A DNA stretch of 31,399 nucleotides. Origin: Symbiodinium natans. Lineage: Eukaryota > Sar > Dinophyceae > Suessiales > Symbiodiniaceae. The notes beneath the pieces were generated by a model. That model was not told the origin of the DNA and made no database searches. It was given only the letters and a program-made list of their open reading frames with translations. The stretch lies in NCBI GenBank assembly GCA_905221605.1, contig CAJNDS010001225.1, positions 794,569 through 825,967 of the forward strand, written 5' to 3'. The position numbers were made by a program, and so were the translations under genes. Shown in pieces: positions 17,389-27,408 of the stretch (the first letter of the stretch is position 1; the number at the start of each line of letters is the position of its first letter).

Positions 17389-17628
17389 ACTTACAATCAA
17401 CAGACTCAAGAACTCACTTTTGTTGATTGTCAGGTTTTGTTTCATGCTGTTTTTTTTACTTAATTTTTTTTGATAAATAATTTTCAGGTTCTTTTTTCAG
17501 ACCAACAATTGCAACTTTCTGGCAAGCTTAAAGAACATCTGCAGAAATTTCTTGGAATCTCTCTGCCAATGCAAGACACTCCATGGTTCAAAGTCTATCA
17601 AAGTCTGAATGGGTCCTTCCCACTTTAG
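17389..17628 (+). CDS. Probable terminal exon pair with a 54-base T-rich intron
   Basis: The upstream segment reads TYNQQTQELTFVDCQ and ends CAG|GTTTTG at 17434. The intron (17434-17487) is very T-rich and ends GATAAATAATTTTCAG. The next exon starts in phase 0 at 17488, reads VLFSDQQLQLSGKLKEHLQK, then FLGISLPMQDTPWFKVYQSL, and ends NGSFPL before TAG at 17626. The strand-specific pyrimidine tract favours the plus strand. Further 5-prime exons are not resolved: a frame at 17170-17277 (HTDNRKTNQEIQFDQKLG) is near but not joined. No family recognised. The minus strand over the same bases is also open and is listed separately. Confidence 0.42.
17393..17430. other. 10-base perfect inverted repeat
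   Basis: ACAATCAACA and TGTTGATTGT are separated by 18 bases. It lies at the end of the upstream plus-strand segment just before the putative donor and could form a hairpin in RNA. Confidence 0.6.
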
Positions 17629-17711
17629 CGCATTTGCCACTGCGGGTCTGTTATCTGTCTTTGACGATGGGTCCGTGATCCTGACCATCGAGTAATGACC
17701 TCGGTTCGATT
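17497..17711 (-). CDS. Alternative minus-strand exon over the same bases
   Basis: After a CTGTGTTTTCACAG acceptor at 17712 the minus strand is open to TGA at 17497. An ATG at 17688 starts MVRITDPSSKTDNRPAVANA, then LKWEGPIQTLIDFEPWSVLH. It is mutually exclusive with the plus-strand model in practice. The motif VxxTDPSxxxD also occurs in the minus frame at 20123-20734 (VDPTDPSLMID), a hint that both could be exons of one family. No family recognised. Confidence 0.35.
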
Positions 17712-18092
17712 CTGTGAAAACACAGCAGCAGCGCGCTGAACCCTCTTTTTCTCACGACTTGAGCCAAAGTCATAAGCCGGAGGCTTCGTCAGTGAAACTC
17801 TTTACACACAGGTGAAAACTCTGCTCTGCCACGTGTTCTCCACAGCCACAAAACAAACTCAAACGTCAGTGGGAGTTCTCGGGACCTACCCAACTACACC
17901 TAAAGTAAGCAAAAACGTGCACAGTCACTTCTACAGCTTCCAGACACACATCCCTACAACTCAAGCACTTTAAAAGGCTTTCCCACTTAAAGCAGCACTC
18001 CCGTCGAGCCTCCAAGGCACAACTACGGAGTTCCTACAACTACACACACACAACTCTGAGCCAGCATGCAGGACAACAAAGTTAACATGTCC
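17712..18092. other. Gap between gene candidates and the array
   Basis: No frame above 60 codons looks coding. CA-rich stretches (ACTACACACACACAACT at about 18040) are present. Nothing else seen. Confidence 0.5.
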
Positions 18093-18162
18093 TTAGACAG
18101 GAACTTTCGTCTGCACGCTGCGAGGCGTAGCCACCCGAAGGGGCTGTGGGTTCAAGTGAAAC
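18093..18162 (+). repeat. Array boundary module, leftmost copy
   Basis: AGACAGGAACTTTCGTCTGC then ACGCTGCGAGGCGTAGCC and ACCCGAAGGGGC, followed by a GTGAAAC end. The same module recurs near 21023, 23151, 25279, 27389 and 29507, once per unit. CCCGAAGGG inside it is a small hairpin. Confidence 0.93.
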
Positions 18163-19451
18163 AAAAGCTTACTAAAACTGTGGGGTGAAACTGCCGGTAA
18201 GTTCCCCCTCTCATTCCTTGTCCTCGGTTTTGACGTACCGCTACCCTCAACCGAAGTGAGGCCGGAATGTCGTTTTGACCAAGTCGTTGCCATTGGCTTG
18301 AAGACTTTGGCCAAGGCAAATTGCCTGTATGCTTGCACATTCTCTGTGTTGTCTATTCGGGAGGTGATCCATGCCCTCGTTCGTGGAGGCCGCTATCCCT
18401 CAACCGAATGGAGGTCATTCCTGTAGACCCAGATGCTCGTTCTACGAGTCTCATTGCATGTCCTGAGTGCTTCCATCCACACCCCTCAACCGTAGTGAGG
18501 CCGGACATGTCTTCAAACCAGGTCATGGCCCAAGGCTTCATGGACTCTGGTTACGGTGGCTGCCTCTTGATGCACAGGGCATACTTCCTGTGGCTTTTGC
18601 CGGGAGGTGATCCATGCCCTCCGATTCTCAGAGGCCGCTATCCCTCTACCGGCGGGGTGGTCAATCCCCATACATAGACCGTTCCGATTGAGGCCCAATT
18701 CTGCACTTTCTCGTCATCTCACCTTGACGGATCCATGCCCTCGATTCACACATCTCCAACACGAGCCAAGCAGGAGGAACAGGTGAAGTACCTGCCCAAA
18801 CATACCCCTTTTTAGGCTGGAGGACGCTAAGCGACCGAAATCGCCGCTACGCACCGGTGACCCCACGCCACACACCTTCAACAGGTGGCCGGTACAGGCG
18901 CCTGACAGGGGGCCGGGCAAGGTGCCGACTACCAGGTCAAACCCACCCTGCCTGTGAGGATATTATGTACGAGGCCGCTATCCATTGTGAGACTTGACAT
19001 TCTCCAATCCAGCCGTAGCCATTGTTCCAAAGACAGTCGGCTGGCTCTCTTGTTTGCCACCAAAACTCCATACTCTCACTTGGGAGTCGATTACCCTCAA
19101 CCGAAGTGAGGCCCACTCTGCAACCACGGGTTAGCTGCATGCTTGGTCCTTGTGGGCATTTCTGAAAGCAGTGACAACGAATCCTTCACGGAGTACGTCC
19201 CGGCTAATCCAGGGTTCTCAGCAGCTCCGGTGTTCTCGCACTTACTAACCGTGCCTTGCTGTTCTCCCCAGAATCGCCCTGGCTTTCTCGCACTTACTCA
19301 CCAGTCGACGTATTCCTCACCACAAAGTTCACTGCCATTGGGACTCGAGGCTTCTCCAGTGCAATGCTGGTACCTGCTCTTTGCTGGCCTCCATGCCTGG
19401 CCAGTTTCCTTTATCCATATTCTGGAGTTTGCTCTTTCCATATCTCACATT

Positions 19452-19918
19452 CCCTCAGACCTAAGTCGAGGCCGAATGATTGCTTTGTGTGATTGAGCAC
19501 TGCTGGGCTGCGGTTGTCTTCTATCAATTGCTCCGACACACCGGCACCGCGGAGTCTATGCTTCAAGCTCTTGACCGCTTTGCACCCAGTAGCATCAGCC
19601 GTCCAAGCTGCATGCAGTGCTTCCAGAGTCTCCAGGACTCAATTCCGGCAGACCATTCATTCCAGTGCCCGGTCTGCCCATTCCATGTCATGCTCGCAAT
19701 TATCAGTCCCTCTTGTGCCCATGCGGCATCTTTTCCAGGAACTGCTTGTCATCATTCTTCCCTCAGCTGAAGCGAGGCCGGAACTTCATGCACCGTTCTT
19801 CATCAGCGAGGCGTTTTCGCAACCCTTCTGTTGTTCCCTCAGCCGTGGCGAGGCCGAACCATCCATTCCCTTAGCCCGGCGAGGCCGAACCTTTGCTCCA
19901 GCATAGCGAGGCCGAAAC
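19452..19918 (+). repeat. Hairpin-motif cluster in unit 0
   Basis: CCCTCAG or CCCTTAG, a short loop and GCGAGGCCGAA occur at 19452, 19760, 19836 and 19868, with a half-copy at 19898. CCTC pairs with GAGG, and in several copies the outer TTC pairs with GAA. Confidence 0.85.
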
Positions 19919-20122
19919 TGCCCTTGCATAGCCTCACATGGCATCTCCGCTGGTTTCACGGGTTCTGAAAGCATTGTTCTGCGAGGGTATGTTGATCACC
20001 CTCATTCCGGCAAGCTAAGCCTGCATTCGGGTTTGCCCTCACATGGCCCTTAGTGGCGAGGCTGTGCTCGCAATTCATCCACTTCCACTTGCCTGGTTAC
20101 TGGCCGGCGACATTCCATCACC

Positions 20123-20734
20123 TCAAAGGAGCATCCATTCCTCATCATCTTCCGACAAGGCCAGCATCCTTCTCGACACATCAGGGCCATACACCATTAT
20201 CACCAGCCTTCCCAGGTATCTGATTACACGTCCGCTGCCATCAATCATCAGGGATGGGTCTGTGGGATCGACATAGAAATCGATGTTCCAAAGTCTCGCA
20301 TCTTCACAGCATCGGAAGTTCCGGAGCTGCAAGTGGAGGTTAGCTGCATTCAGGCTTCTTTGGACATTCCAATTCCCACAGCTGCCCCAGGCTATGTTGC
20401 CTCTCCTGGTGCGACGGACAAAGTGGATACGATATGACTGCGACAGTTCCAGGAAGAGTCCTTCACTACGCCCCTGGTGTGACCATGCAAATACACAGCA
20501 TGCAATTGCCGGCATGGTCCGTCGCTCTCCGTCTGCCTTGCAGCAAGTCTCTTTGGCGTGTGGCACACTGTCCAGGGCACAGTGGACGGCCACTTTGGTC
20601 GCCGATAGCCCACGGGCGGAATTCTGGGGTTGAGACGGGGCCCTGTTCCACCAAAGGAAGTTAAGGCCTCGGAACCCGATTCGCTCGCACAGGTCTGCTA
20701 TCTTCTTGCACCTCAGTTCCAGGAGGTGTTTCCC
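20123..20734 (-). CDS. Long minus-strand exon-like ORF, about 203 codons
   Basis: Open from a TGA at 20735-20737 to TGA at 20123. It begins GKHLLELRCKKIADLCERIG, has a Cys-rich middle (HAKETCCKADGERRTMPAIA), then RNIAWGSCGNW-like and LWNIDFYVDPTDPSLMIDGS stretches, and ends in an acidic tail, SEDDEEWMLL. The first ATG is internal (MPAIACC), so an upstream exon is likely. A hairpin motif ends exactly at the 5-prime border, where GGTTGAG|GG could serve as acceptor. About 200 stop-free codons is suggestive but not decisive in 31 kb. The shorter plus frame at 20283-20633 is judged a shadow. No family recognised. Confidence 0.42.
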   Translation of the reverse strand, partial: GKHLLELRCKKIADLCERIGFRGLNFLWWNRAPSQPQNSARGLSATKVAVHCALDSVPHAKETCCKADGERRTMPAIACCVFAWSHQGRSEGLFLELSQSYRIHFVRRTRRGNIAWGSCGNWNVQRSLNAANLHLQLRNFRCCEDARLWNIDFYVDPTDPSLMIDGSGRVIRYLGRLVIMVYGPDVSRRMLALSEDDEEWMLL

Positions 20735-20870
20735 TCAACCGTAGTGAGGCCGAACTATGTTGTCCCTCCGAAGCGAGGCCGAAGACTTTCCACAATCCTC
20801 AGCTCAGGCGAGGCCGACAACACCCTCAGCAGCGAGGTCGAAAGTTCCCTCAGCACTCGGCGAGGCCGTA
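20732..20870 (+). repeat. Dense hairpin-motif cluster
   Basis: Five copies in 140 bases at 20732, 20764, 20796, 20823 and 20847. The first has the CCTCA-ACCGTAG-TGAGG form with a full five-base stem; the rest have the CCTCAGC-GCGAGG form. Confidence 0.9.
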
Positions 20871-21357
20871 CACAGGCAGCTATGTGGCTGGCAGAACTAC
20901 CGAGCAAACACAGTGGTTTCGGTTTGAGTCCTGTTGGAGCCCACCCTTAGGTACAGCCTCCAGGCCACCGATCCGCTCACTACCTGCGCACCCCACCGGG
21001 GTTGAGCCGAGACTTGAGCCAGACAGGAACTTTCGTCTGCACGCTGCGAGGCGTAGCCACCCGAAGGGGCCGTTGGTCAAGGTGAAACTAAACTAAAAAT
21101 TACCTCGCTTGAGGTGTTGCGTTCTCAGCTAGGCCCTCTCTCAGCTGCAACCCTCAGCACTCGCGAGGCCGAACTTTGCCCTCCGCATGCATTGCTGTTG
21201 AGGCACTTGTTGTGGCATCAGCCTCCGTAAGTTTGGCAATCCCCACTCAGCACTGGATGTTCTGTTCGAGGCATATTTCCTCAGCGCATGCGAGGCCGCA
21301 AAGTGAAACACGTGAGGTATGAAAAACTGCTACTCCAGGTTCGTCCGCAGCTCCGGC

Positions 21358-21527
21358 TTTCTCGCACTTACTAACCGTGCCTTGCAGCCTCCCCCAAAGT
21401 AGCGTCACCCTGGCTTTCTCGCTCTTACTCACCAGTTGACCAATAATGCATCTCACGCGGTTGCTTCATGGTAAAACTGCAGCTCGAGGTCCCGGCGTTC
21501 TCGCTCTTACTAACCCGGACCGACACT
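21358..21527. repeat. Triplet of TCTCGC(A/T)CTTACT(A/C)ACC motifs
   Basis: At about 21358, 21417 and 21499, and repeated in every unit and in unit 0. On the plus strand CTTACTAAC is a perfect branch-point consensus, followed within 30 bases by TTGCAG, CACCAG or CTGCAG. On the minus strand the same bases read GTTAGTAAG or GTGAGTAAG, good donors. Either reading implies short introns; strand is unresolved. Confidence 0.6.
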
Positions 21528-22452
21528 GCAGAGAAGCATTGACTGTTGTTCCCTCAGCGGAGGCGAGGCCGAACAACCATTCCGCTGCATCAGCGCAGCC
21601 AGGCCCTCAGCTCCTCACTGAGCCAGGGCTCTCTTTAGACAGAGTTCCCTTGCTGGCAAGCCCTCTATCTCTATGTGACCCCCGCGGTGCCACGTATAAG
21701 CAGCTGCACCGCGTGTCTTAGGACCACAGTTTTCATTCGGATTTGTTGTTGTAGGCCTTCCAGTGCTTGAGGCCGAATCCAAACACCACATCTCACGTCA
21801 CAAGGCTGGCAATTTGGCTCCAACATCTGAAGATAGTAACACATACTCTGCGTGGCGTCCGCGTGAGCTAGCCTGTCCTTTCTTTAGGAGTTCGGCTCCT
21901 TTCATCGCTTGTCTTACCACAGGTCTCTTTCGGTGGCCCGTACTCAGCAGCCAGCACATGTACCATCCTCAGACGCCAGAGCCGCCTTGCCCCAGCAAGT
22001 GCCCATACAAACCACTCACCAGATAGTGAGAGCCAACATCTTCAAACAACCTCCAGCGGCCGTGCCGCGAGGACCTAAACATCTGCAAGGTTCCGCCTTG
22101 TCTGTGTGCACGGACAGACCCCAGCCCTTGCAGGAGACGTGGATGTAAACAAAAGCAGGCCTGCCATGTCCAGCAGGCTGATTACCATTGGTTGCCTTCA
22201 GATGGGAAAAGCGCGAAGATCGGGTAACCTCCATCTGAATCCTTTCCGGCCAATACCAACCCTTACAAACCCTCAGCACGGAGCGAGGCCGAAGGAGGCT
22301 TCTTGGACTATTGGTTTTCCGGGGAGCAGCCACCACCAGCTGCTCTTCAACTTGCACTGCGCCGCACCACAGTCCTACTGCAAGTTCCTTGGCAACGGTT
22401 TCTCAGTAGCACCAGTCAATGAGCTTTACGACACTGATGCCTCTGGTTATTT

Positions 22453-22770
22453 ATGTCCAGGCAGATCCACCAGGGTTGGGCCAATTCTTTTCTACCTGAT
22501 TCTACCTGCGAAGAAAATCCTGTTGTGCTCAACTTGCAGATCCCCGAAAACCTGCAAGCTTGGGCTCGAGCACACCGCAATTGTTCGGGACACTCCTGTC
22601 GCCACTGCAAGGATGCCACTTGCAGTGCGACGTTGGCCTGCACTGTCTGCAGCGTGCCTGGCCGTTTCCCCCGTGTTTCGGTCTCACCTTCGTTTTCCAC
22701 ACAAGTGAGCGAGGAACCCAAACTCACCTTCAGCACAGCCCTCAATCCAAATGAGGGTCGGTGGGTTTAG
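22453..22770 (+). CDS. Cys-rich ORF in array unit 1, possible exon
   Basis: ATG at 22453 gives 105 codons. It reads MSRQIHQGWANSFLPDSTCE, then ENPVVLNLQIPENLQAWARA. A cysteine cluster follows (CSGHSCRHCKDATCSATLAC, then TVC), with spacing that could bind zinc, though it matches no motif I can name. It ends FSTALNPNEGRWV. Codons look protein-like. The homologous frame is shifted by one base in units 2 (GAAGAAATCC) and 5 (AAATCCC), broken by a 10-base loss in unit 4, and kept in unit 3. On the minus strand 22016-22357 is also open. It may be one exon of an array gene or a decaying pseudogene family. Confidence 0.35.
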   Translation: MSRQIHQGWANSFLPDSTCEENPVVLNLQIPENLQAWARAHRNCSGHSCRHCKDATCSATLACTVCSVPGRFPRVSVSPSFSTQVSEEPKLTFSTALNPNEGRWV

Positions 22771-23170
22771 CTCACCCAGAGACAGCAGGAATCTCTGGTG
22801 AGCAACAGGCTTGCGTCACCCCCCAAGCAATGCGAGGCTGCAACTCTCACTGTGACCCAGAGCAGACTGTAGGCCACAAGGTTCCCTCAGCAACGCGAGG
22901 ACGAAAAGCTTCCCTCTAGCGAAGCGAGGCCGAAAACTGTGCACTCACGCCCTTCGTCGACGGCAGCAGTTGGCGGGCCGCCGCTCTATGACAGCTTAGC
23001 CGGTCAGCCGGCCTACGAGCAAACACAGTTTTGCCAGGGCCTCAAAACGGAACCTACCCTTAGTTACAAGCCCCAGGGCCAGCCACAACGGCACTAAAGA
23101 CGCTCTCTACCTGAGCACCCCACCGGGGTTGAGCCGAAACCTTGAGCCAAACCAGGACTTTCGTCTGCAC

Positions 23171-25298
23171 GCTGCGAGGCGTAGCCACCCGAAGGGGCCG
23201 TTGGTCAAGGTGAAACTAAACTAAAAATTACCTCGCTTGAGGTGTTGCGTTCTCAGCTAGGCCCTCTCTCAGCTGCAACCCTCAGCACTCGCGAGGCCGA
23301 ACTTTGCCTTCCGCATGCATTGCTGTTGAGGCACTTGTTGTGGCATCAGCCTCCGTAAGTTTGGCAATCCCCACTCAGCACTGGATGTTCTGTTCGAGGC
23401 ATATTTCCTCAGCGCATGCGAGGCCGCAAAGTGAAACACGTGAGGTATGAAAAACTGCTACTCCAGGTTCGTCCGCAGCTCCGGCTTTCTCGCACTTACT
23501 AACCGTGCCTTTCAGCCTCCCCCAAAGTAGCGTCACCCTGGCTTTCTCGCTCTTACTCACCAGTTGACCAATAATGCATCTCACGCGGTTGCTTCATGGT
23601 AAAACTGCAGCTCGAGGTCCCGGCGTTCTCGCTCTTACTAACCCGGACCGACACTGCAGAGAAGCATTGACTGTTGTTCCCTCAGCGGAGGCGAGGCCGA
23701 ACAACCATTCCGCTGCATCAGCGCAGCCAGGCCCTCAGCTCCTCACTGAGCCAGGGCTCTCTTTAGACAGAGTTCCCCTGCTGGCAAGCCCTCTATCTCT
23801 TTGTGACCCCCGCGGTGCCACGTATAAGCAGCTGCACCGCGTGTCTTAGGACCACAGTTTTCATTCGGATTTGTTGTTGTAGGCCTTCCAGTGCTTGAGG
23901 CCGAATCCAAACACCACATCTCACGTCACAAGGCTGGCAATTTGGCTCCAACATCTGAAGATAGTAACACATACTCTGCGTGGCGTCCGCGTGAGCTAGC
24001 CTGTCCTTTCTTTAGGAGTTCGGCTCCTTTCATCGCTTGTCTTACCACAGGTCTCTTTCGGTGGCCCGTACTCAGCAGCCAGCACATGTACCATCCTCAG
24101 ACGCCAGAGCCGCCTTGCCCCAGCAAGTGCCCATACAAACCACTCACCAGATAGTGAGAGCCAACATCTTCAAACAACCTCCAGCGGCCGTGCCGCGAGG
24201 ACCTACACATCTGCAAGGTTCCGCCTTGTCTGTGTGCACGGACAGACCCCAGCCCTTGCAGGAGACGTGGATGTAAACAAAAGCAGGCCTGCCATGTCCA
24301 GCAGGCTGATTACCATTGGTTCCCTTCAGATGGGAAAAGCGCGAAGATCGGGTAACCTCCATCTGAATCCTTTCCGGCCAATACCAACCCTTACAAACCC
24401 TCAGCACGGAGCGAGGCCGAAGGAGGCTTCTTGGACTATTGGTTTTCCGGGGAGCAGCCACCACCAGCTGCTCTTCAACTTTCACTGCGCCGCACCACAG
24501 TCCTACTGCAAGTTCCTTGGCAACGGTTTCTCAGTAGCACCAGTCAATGAGCTTTACGACACTGATGCCTCTGGTTATTTATGTCCAGGCAGATCCACCA
24601 GGGTTGGGCCAAATCTTTTCTACCTGATTCTACCTGCGAAGAAATCCTGTTGTGCTCAGCTTGCAGATCCCCGAAAACCTGCAAGCTTGGGCTCGAGCAC
24701 ACCGCAATTGTTCGGGACACTCCTGTCGCCACTGCAAGGATGCCTCTTGCAGTGCGACGTTGGCCTGCACTGTCTGCAGCGTGCCTGGCCGTTTCCCCCC
24801 GTGTTTCGGTCTCACCTTCGGTTTCCACACAAGTGAGCGAGGAACCCAAACTCACCTTCAGCACAGCCCTCAATCCAAATGAAGGTCGGTGGGTTTTGCT
24901 CACCCAGAGACAGCAGGAATCTCTGGTGAGCAACAGGCTTGCGTCACCCCTCAAGCAATGCGAGGCTGCAACTCTCACTGTGACCCAGATCAGACTGTAG
25001 GCCACAAGGTTCCCTCAGCAACGCGAGGACGAAAAGCTTCCCTCTAGCGAAGCGAGGCCGAAAACTGTGCACTCACGCCCTTCGTCGACGGCAGCAGTTG
25101 GCGGGCCGCCGCTCTATGACAGCTTAGCCGGTCAGCCGGCCTACGAGCAAACACAGTTTTGCCAGGCCTCAAAACGGGACCTACCCTTAGTTACAAGCCC
25201 CAGGGCCAGCCACAACGGCACTAAAGACGCTCTCTACCTGAGCACCCCACCGGGGTTGAGCCGAAACCTTGAGCCAAGACAGGAACTTTCGTCTGCAC
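23171..25298 (+). repeat. Array unit 2 (2128 bases, B type)
   Basis: Same length as unit 1 with scattered substitutions. B-type markers are GTTCCCCTGCTGG, CGGTTTCC and CCAGGCC. A one-base loss at about 24643 (GAAGAAATCC) shifts the Cys-rich frame. Confidence 0.97.
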
Positions 25299-27408
25299 GC
25301 TGCGAGGCGTAGCCACCCGAAGGGGCCGTGGTCAAGGTGAAACTAAACTAAAAATTACCTCGCTTGAGGTGTTGCGTTCTCAGCTAGGCCCTCTCTCAGC
25401 TGCAACCCTCAGCACTCGCGAGGCCGAACTTTGCCCTCCGCATGCATTGCTGTTGAGTTGTTGTGGCATCAGCCTCCGTAAGTTTGGCAATCCCCACTCA
25501 GCACTGGATGTTCTGTTCGAGGCATATTTCCTCAGTAAAACACGTGAGGTATGAAAAACTGCTACTCCAGGTTCGTCCGCAGCTCCGGCTTTCTCGCACT
25601 TACTAACCGTGCCTTGCAGCCTCCCCCAAAGTAGCGTCACCCTGGCTTTCTCGCTCTTACTCACCAGTTTACCAATAATGCATCTCACGCGGTTGCTTCA
25701 TGGTAAAACTGCAGCTCGAGGTCCCGGCGTTCTCGCTCTTACTAACCCGGACCGACACTGCAGAGAAGCATTGACTGTTGTTCCCTCAGCGGAGGCGAGG
25801 CCGAACAACCATTCCGCTGCATCAGCGCAGCCAGGCCCTCAGCTCCTCACTGAGCCAGGGCTCTCTTTAGACAGAGTTCCCTTGCTGGCAAGCCCTCTAT
25901 CTTTATGTGACCCCCGCGGTGCCACGTATAAGCAGCTGCACCGCGTGTCTTAGGACCACAGTTTTCATTCGGATTTATTGTTGTAGGCCTTCCAGTGCTT
26001 GAGGCCGAATCCAAACACCACATCTCACGTCACAAGGCTGGCAATTTGGCTCCAACATCTGAAGATAGTAACACATACTCTGCGTGGCGTCCGCGTGAGC
26101 TAGCCTGTCCTTTCTTTCGGAGTTCGGCTCCTTTCATCGCTTGTCTTACCACAGGTCTCTTTCGGTGGCCCGTACTCAGCAGCCAGCACATGTACCATCC
26201 TCAGACGCCAGAGCCGCCTTGCCCCAGCAAGTGCCCATAAAACCACTCACCAGACAGTGAGAGCCAACATCTTCAAACAACCTCCAGCGGCCGTGCCGCG
26301 AGGACCTAAACATCTGCAAGGTTCCGCCTTGTCTGTGTGCACGGACAGACCCCAGCCCTTGCAGGAGACGTGGATGTAAACAAAAGCAGGCCTGCCATGT
26401 CCAGCAGGCTGATTACCATTGGTTGCCTTCAGATGGGAAAAGCGCGAAGATCGGGTAACCTCCATCTGAATCCTTTCCGGCCAATACCAACCCTTACAAA
26501 CCCTCAGCACGGAGCGAGGCCGAAGGAGGCTTCTTGGAATTGGTTTTCCGGGGAGCAGCCACCACCAGCTGCTCTTCAACTTGCACTGCGCCGCACCACA
26601 GTCCTACTGCAAGTTCCTTGGCAACGGTTTCTCAGTAGCACCAGTCAATGAGCTTTACGACACTGATGCCTCTGGTTATTTATGTCCAGGCAGACCACCA
26701 GGGTTGGGCCAAATCTTTTCTACCTGATTCTACCTGCGAAGAAAATCCTGTTGTGCTCAGCTTGCAGATCCCCGAAAACCTGCAAGCTTGGGCTCGAGCA
26801 CACCGCAATTGTTCGGGACACTCCTGTCGCCACTGCAAGGATGCCTCTTGCAGTGCGACGTTGGCCTGCACTGTCTGCAGCGTGCCTGGCCGTTTTTCCC
26901 CGTGTTTCGGTCTCACCTTCGTTTTCCACACAAGTGAGCGAGGAACCCAAACTCACCTTCAGCACAGCCCTCAATCCAAATGAGGGTCGGTGGGTTTTGC
27001 TCACCCAGAGACAGCAGGAATCTCTGGTGAGCAACAGGCTTGCGTCACCCCTCAAGCAATGCGAGGCTGCAACTCTCACTGTGACCCAGAGCAGACTGTA
27101 GGCCACAAGGTTCCCTCAGCAACGCGAGGACGAAAAGCTTCCCTCTAGCGAAGCGAGGCCGAAAACTGTGCACGAACGTCCTTCGTCGTCGGCAGCAGTT
27201 GGCGGGCCGCCGCTCTATGACAGCTTAGCCGGTCAGCCGGCCTACGAGCAAACACAGTTTTGCCAGGGCCTCAAAACGGAACCTACCCTTAGTTACAAGC
27301 CCCAGGGCCAGCCACAACGGCACTAAAGACGCTCTCTACCTGAGCACCCCACCGGGGTTGAGCCGAAACCTTGAGCCAAACCACGGCAACCAGGACTTTC
27401 GTCTGCAC
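25299..27408 (+). repeat. Array unit 3 (2110 bases, A type)
   Basis: Carries A-type markers like unit 1. It has lost 4 bases near 25456 and 19 bases at about 25536, which removes the 3-prime half of one hairpin motif. Near its right end it gains CCACGGCAA before the boundary module. Confidence 0.97.

Larger units (their letters stand above)
18117..21042 (+). repeat. Unit 0: diverged 2.9-kb first unit of the tandem array
   Basis: Runs from the first boundary module to the second. Homology to the later units is clear around 19226-19312 (GCAGCTCCGG, TCTCGCACTTACTAACCGTG, CTTACTCACCAG) and 20885-21042 (CGAGCAAACACAG, ACCCCACCGGGGTTGAGCCG). It is patchy or absent over 19500-20720, where a minus-strand frame lies. 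It is longer than the 2.1-kb units and carries many hairpin motifs. It may be the founder or a decayed edge copy. Confidence 0.7.
21043..23170 (+). repeat. Array unit 1 (2128 bases, A type)
   Basis: Counted from GCTGCGAGGCG in the boundary module. A-type markers are GTTCCCTTGCTGG, CGTTTTCC and CCAGGGCC. It contains seven hairpin motifs, three CTTACTAAC-type motifs and protein-like frames on both strands. The plus frame 22453-22770 is uninterrupted in this copy. Confidence 0.97.

Noticed and set aside
17700-17715. tRNA T-arm (GGTTCGATTC)
   Set aside because: The flanking bases do not form the five-base T stem, and no acceptor or D arm is in range.
21043-21090. Dinoflagellate spliced-leader gene in the array boundary module
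   Set aside because: CGTAGCCA and TTGGTCAAG followed by GT recall the 22-base leader, but about 13 bases intervene and the ATTTTGG core is missing. A second 11-base match (CCGTAGCCATT at 19013) is not followed by the rest of the leader.
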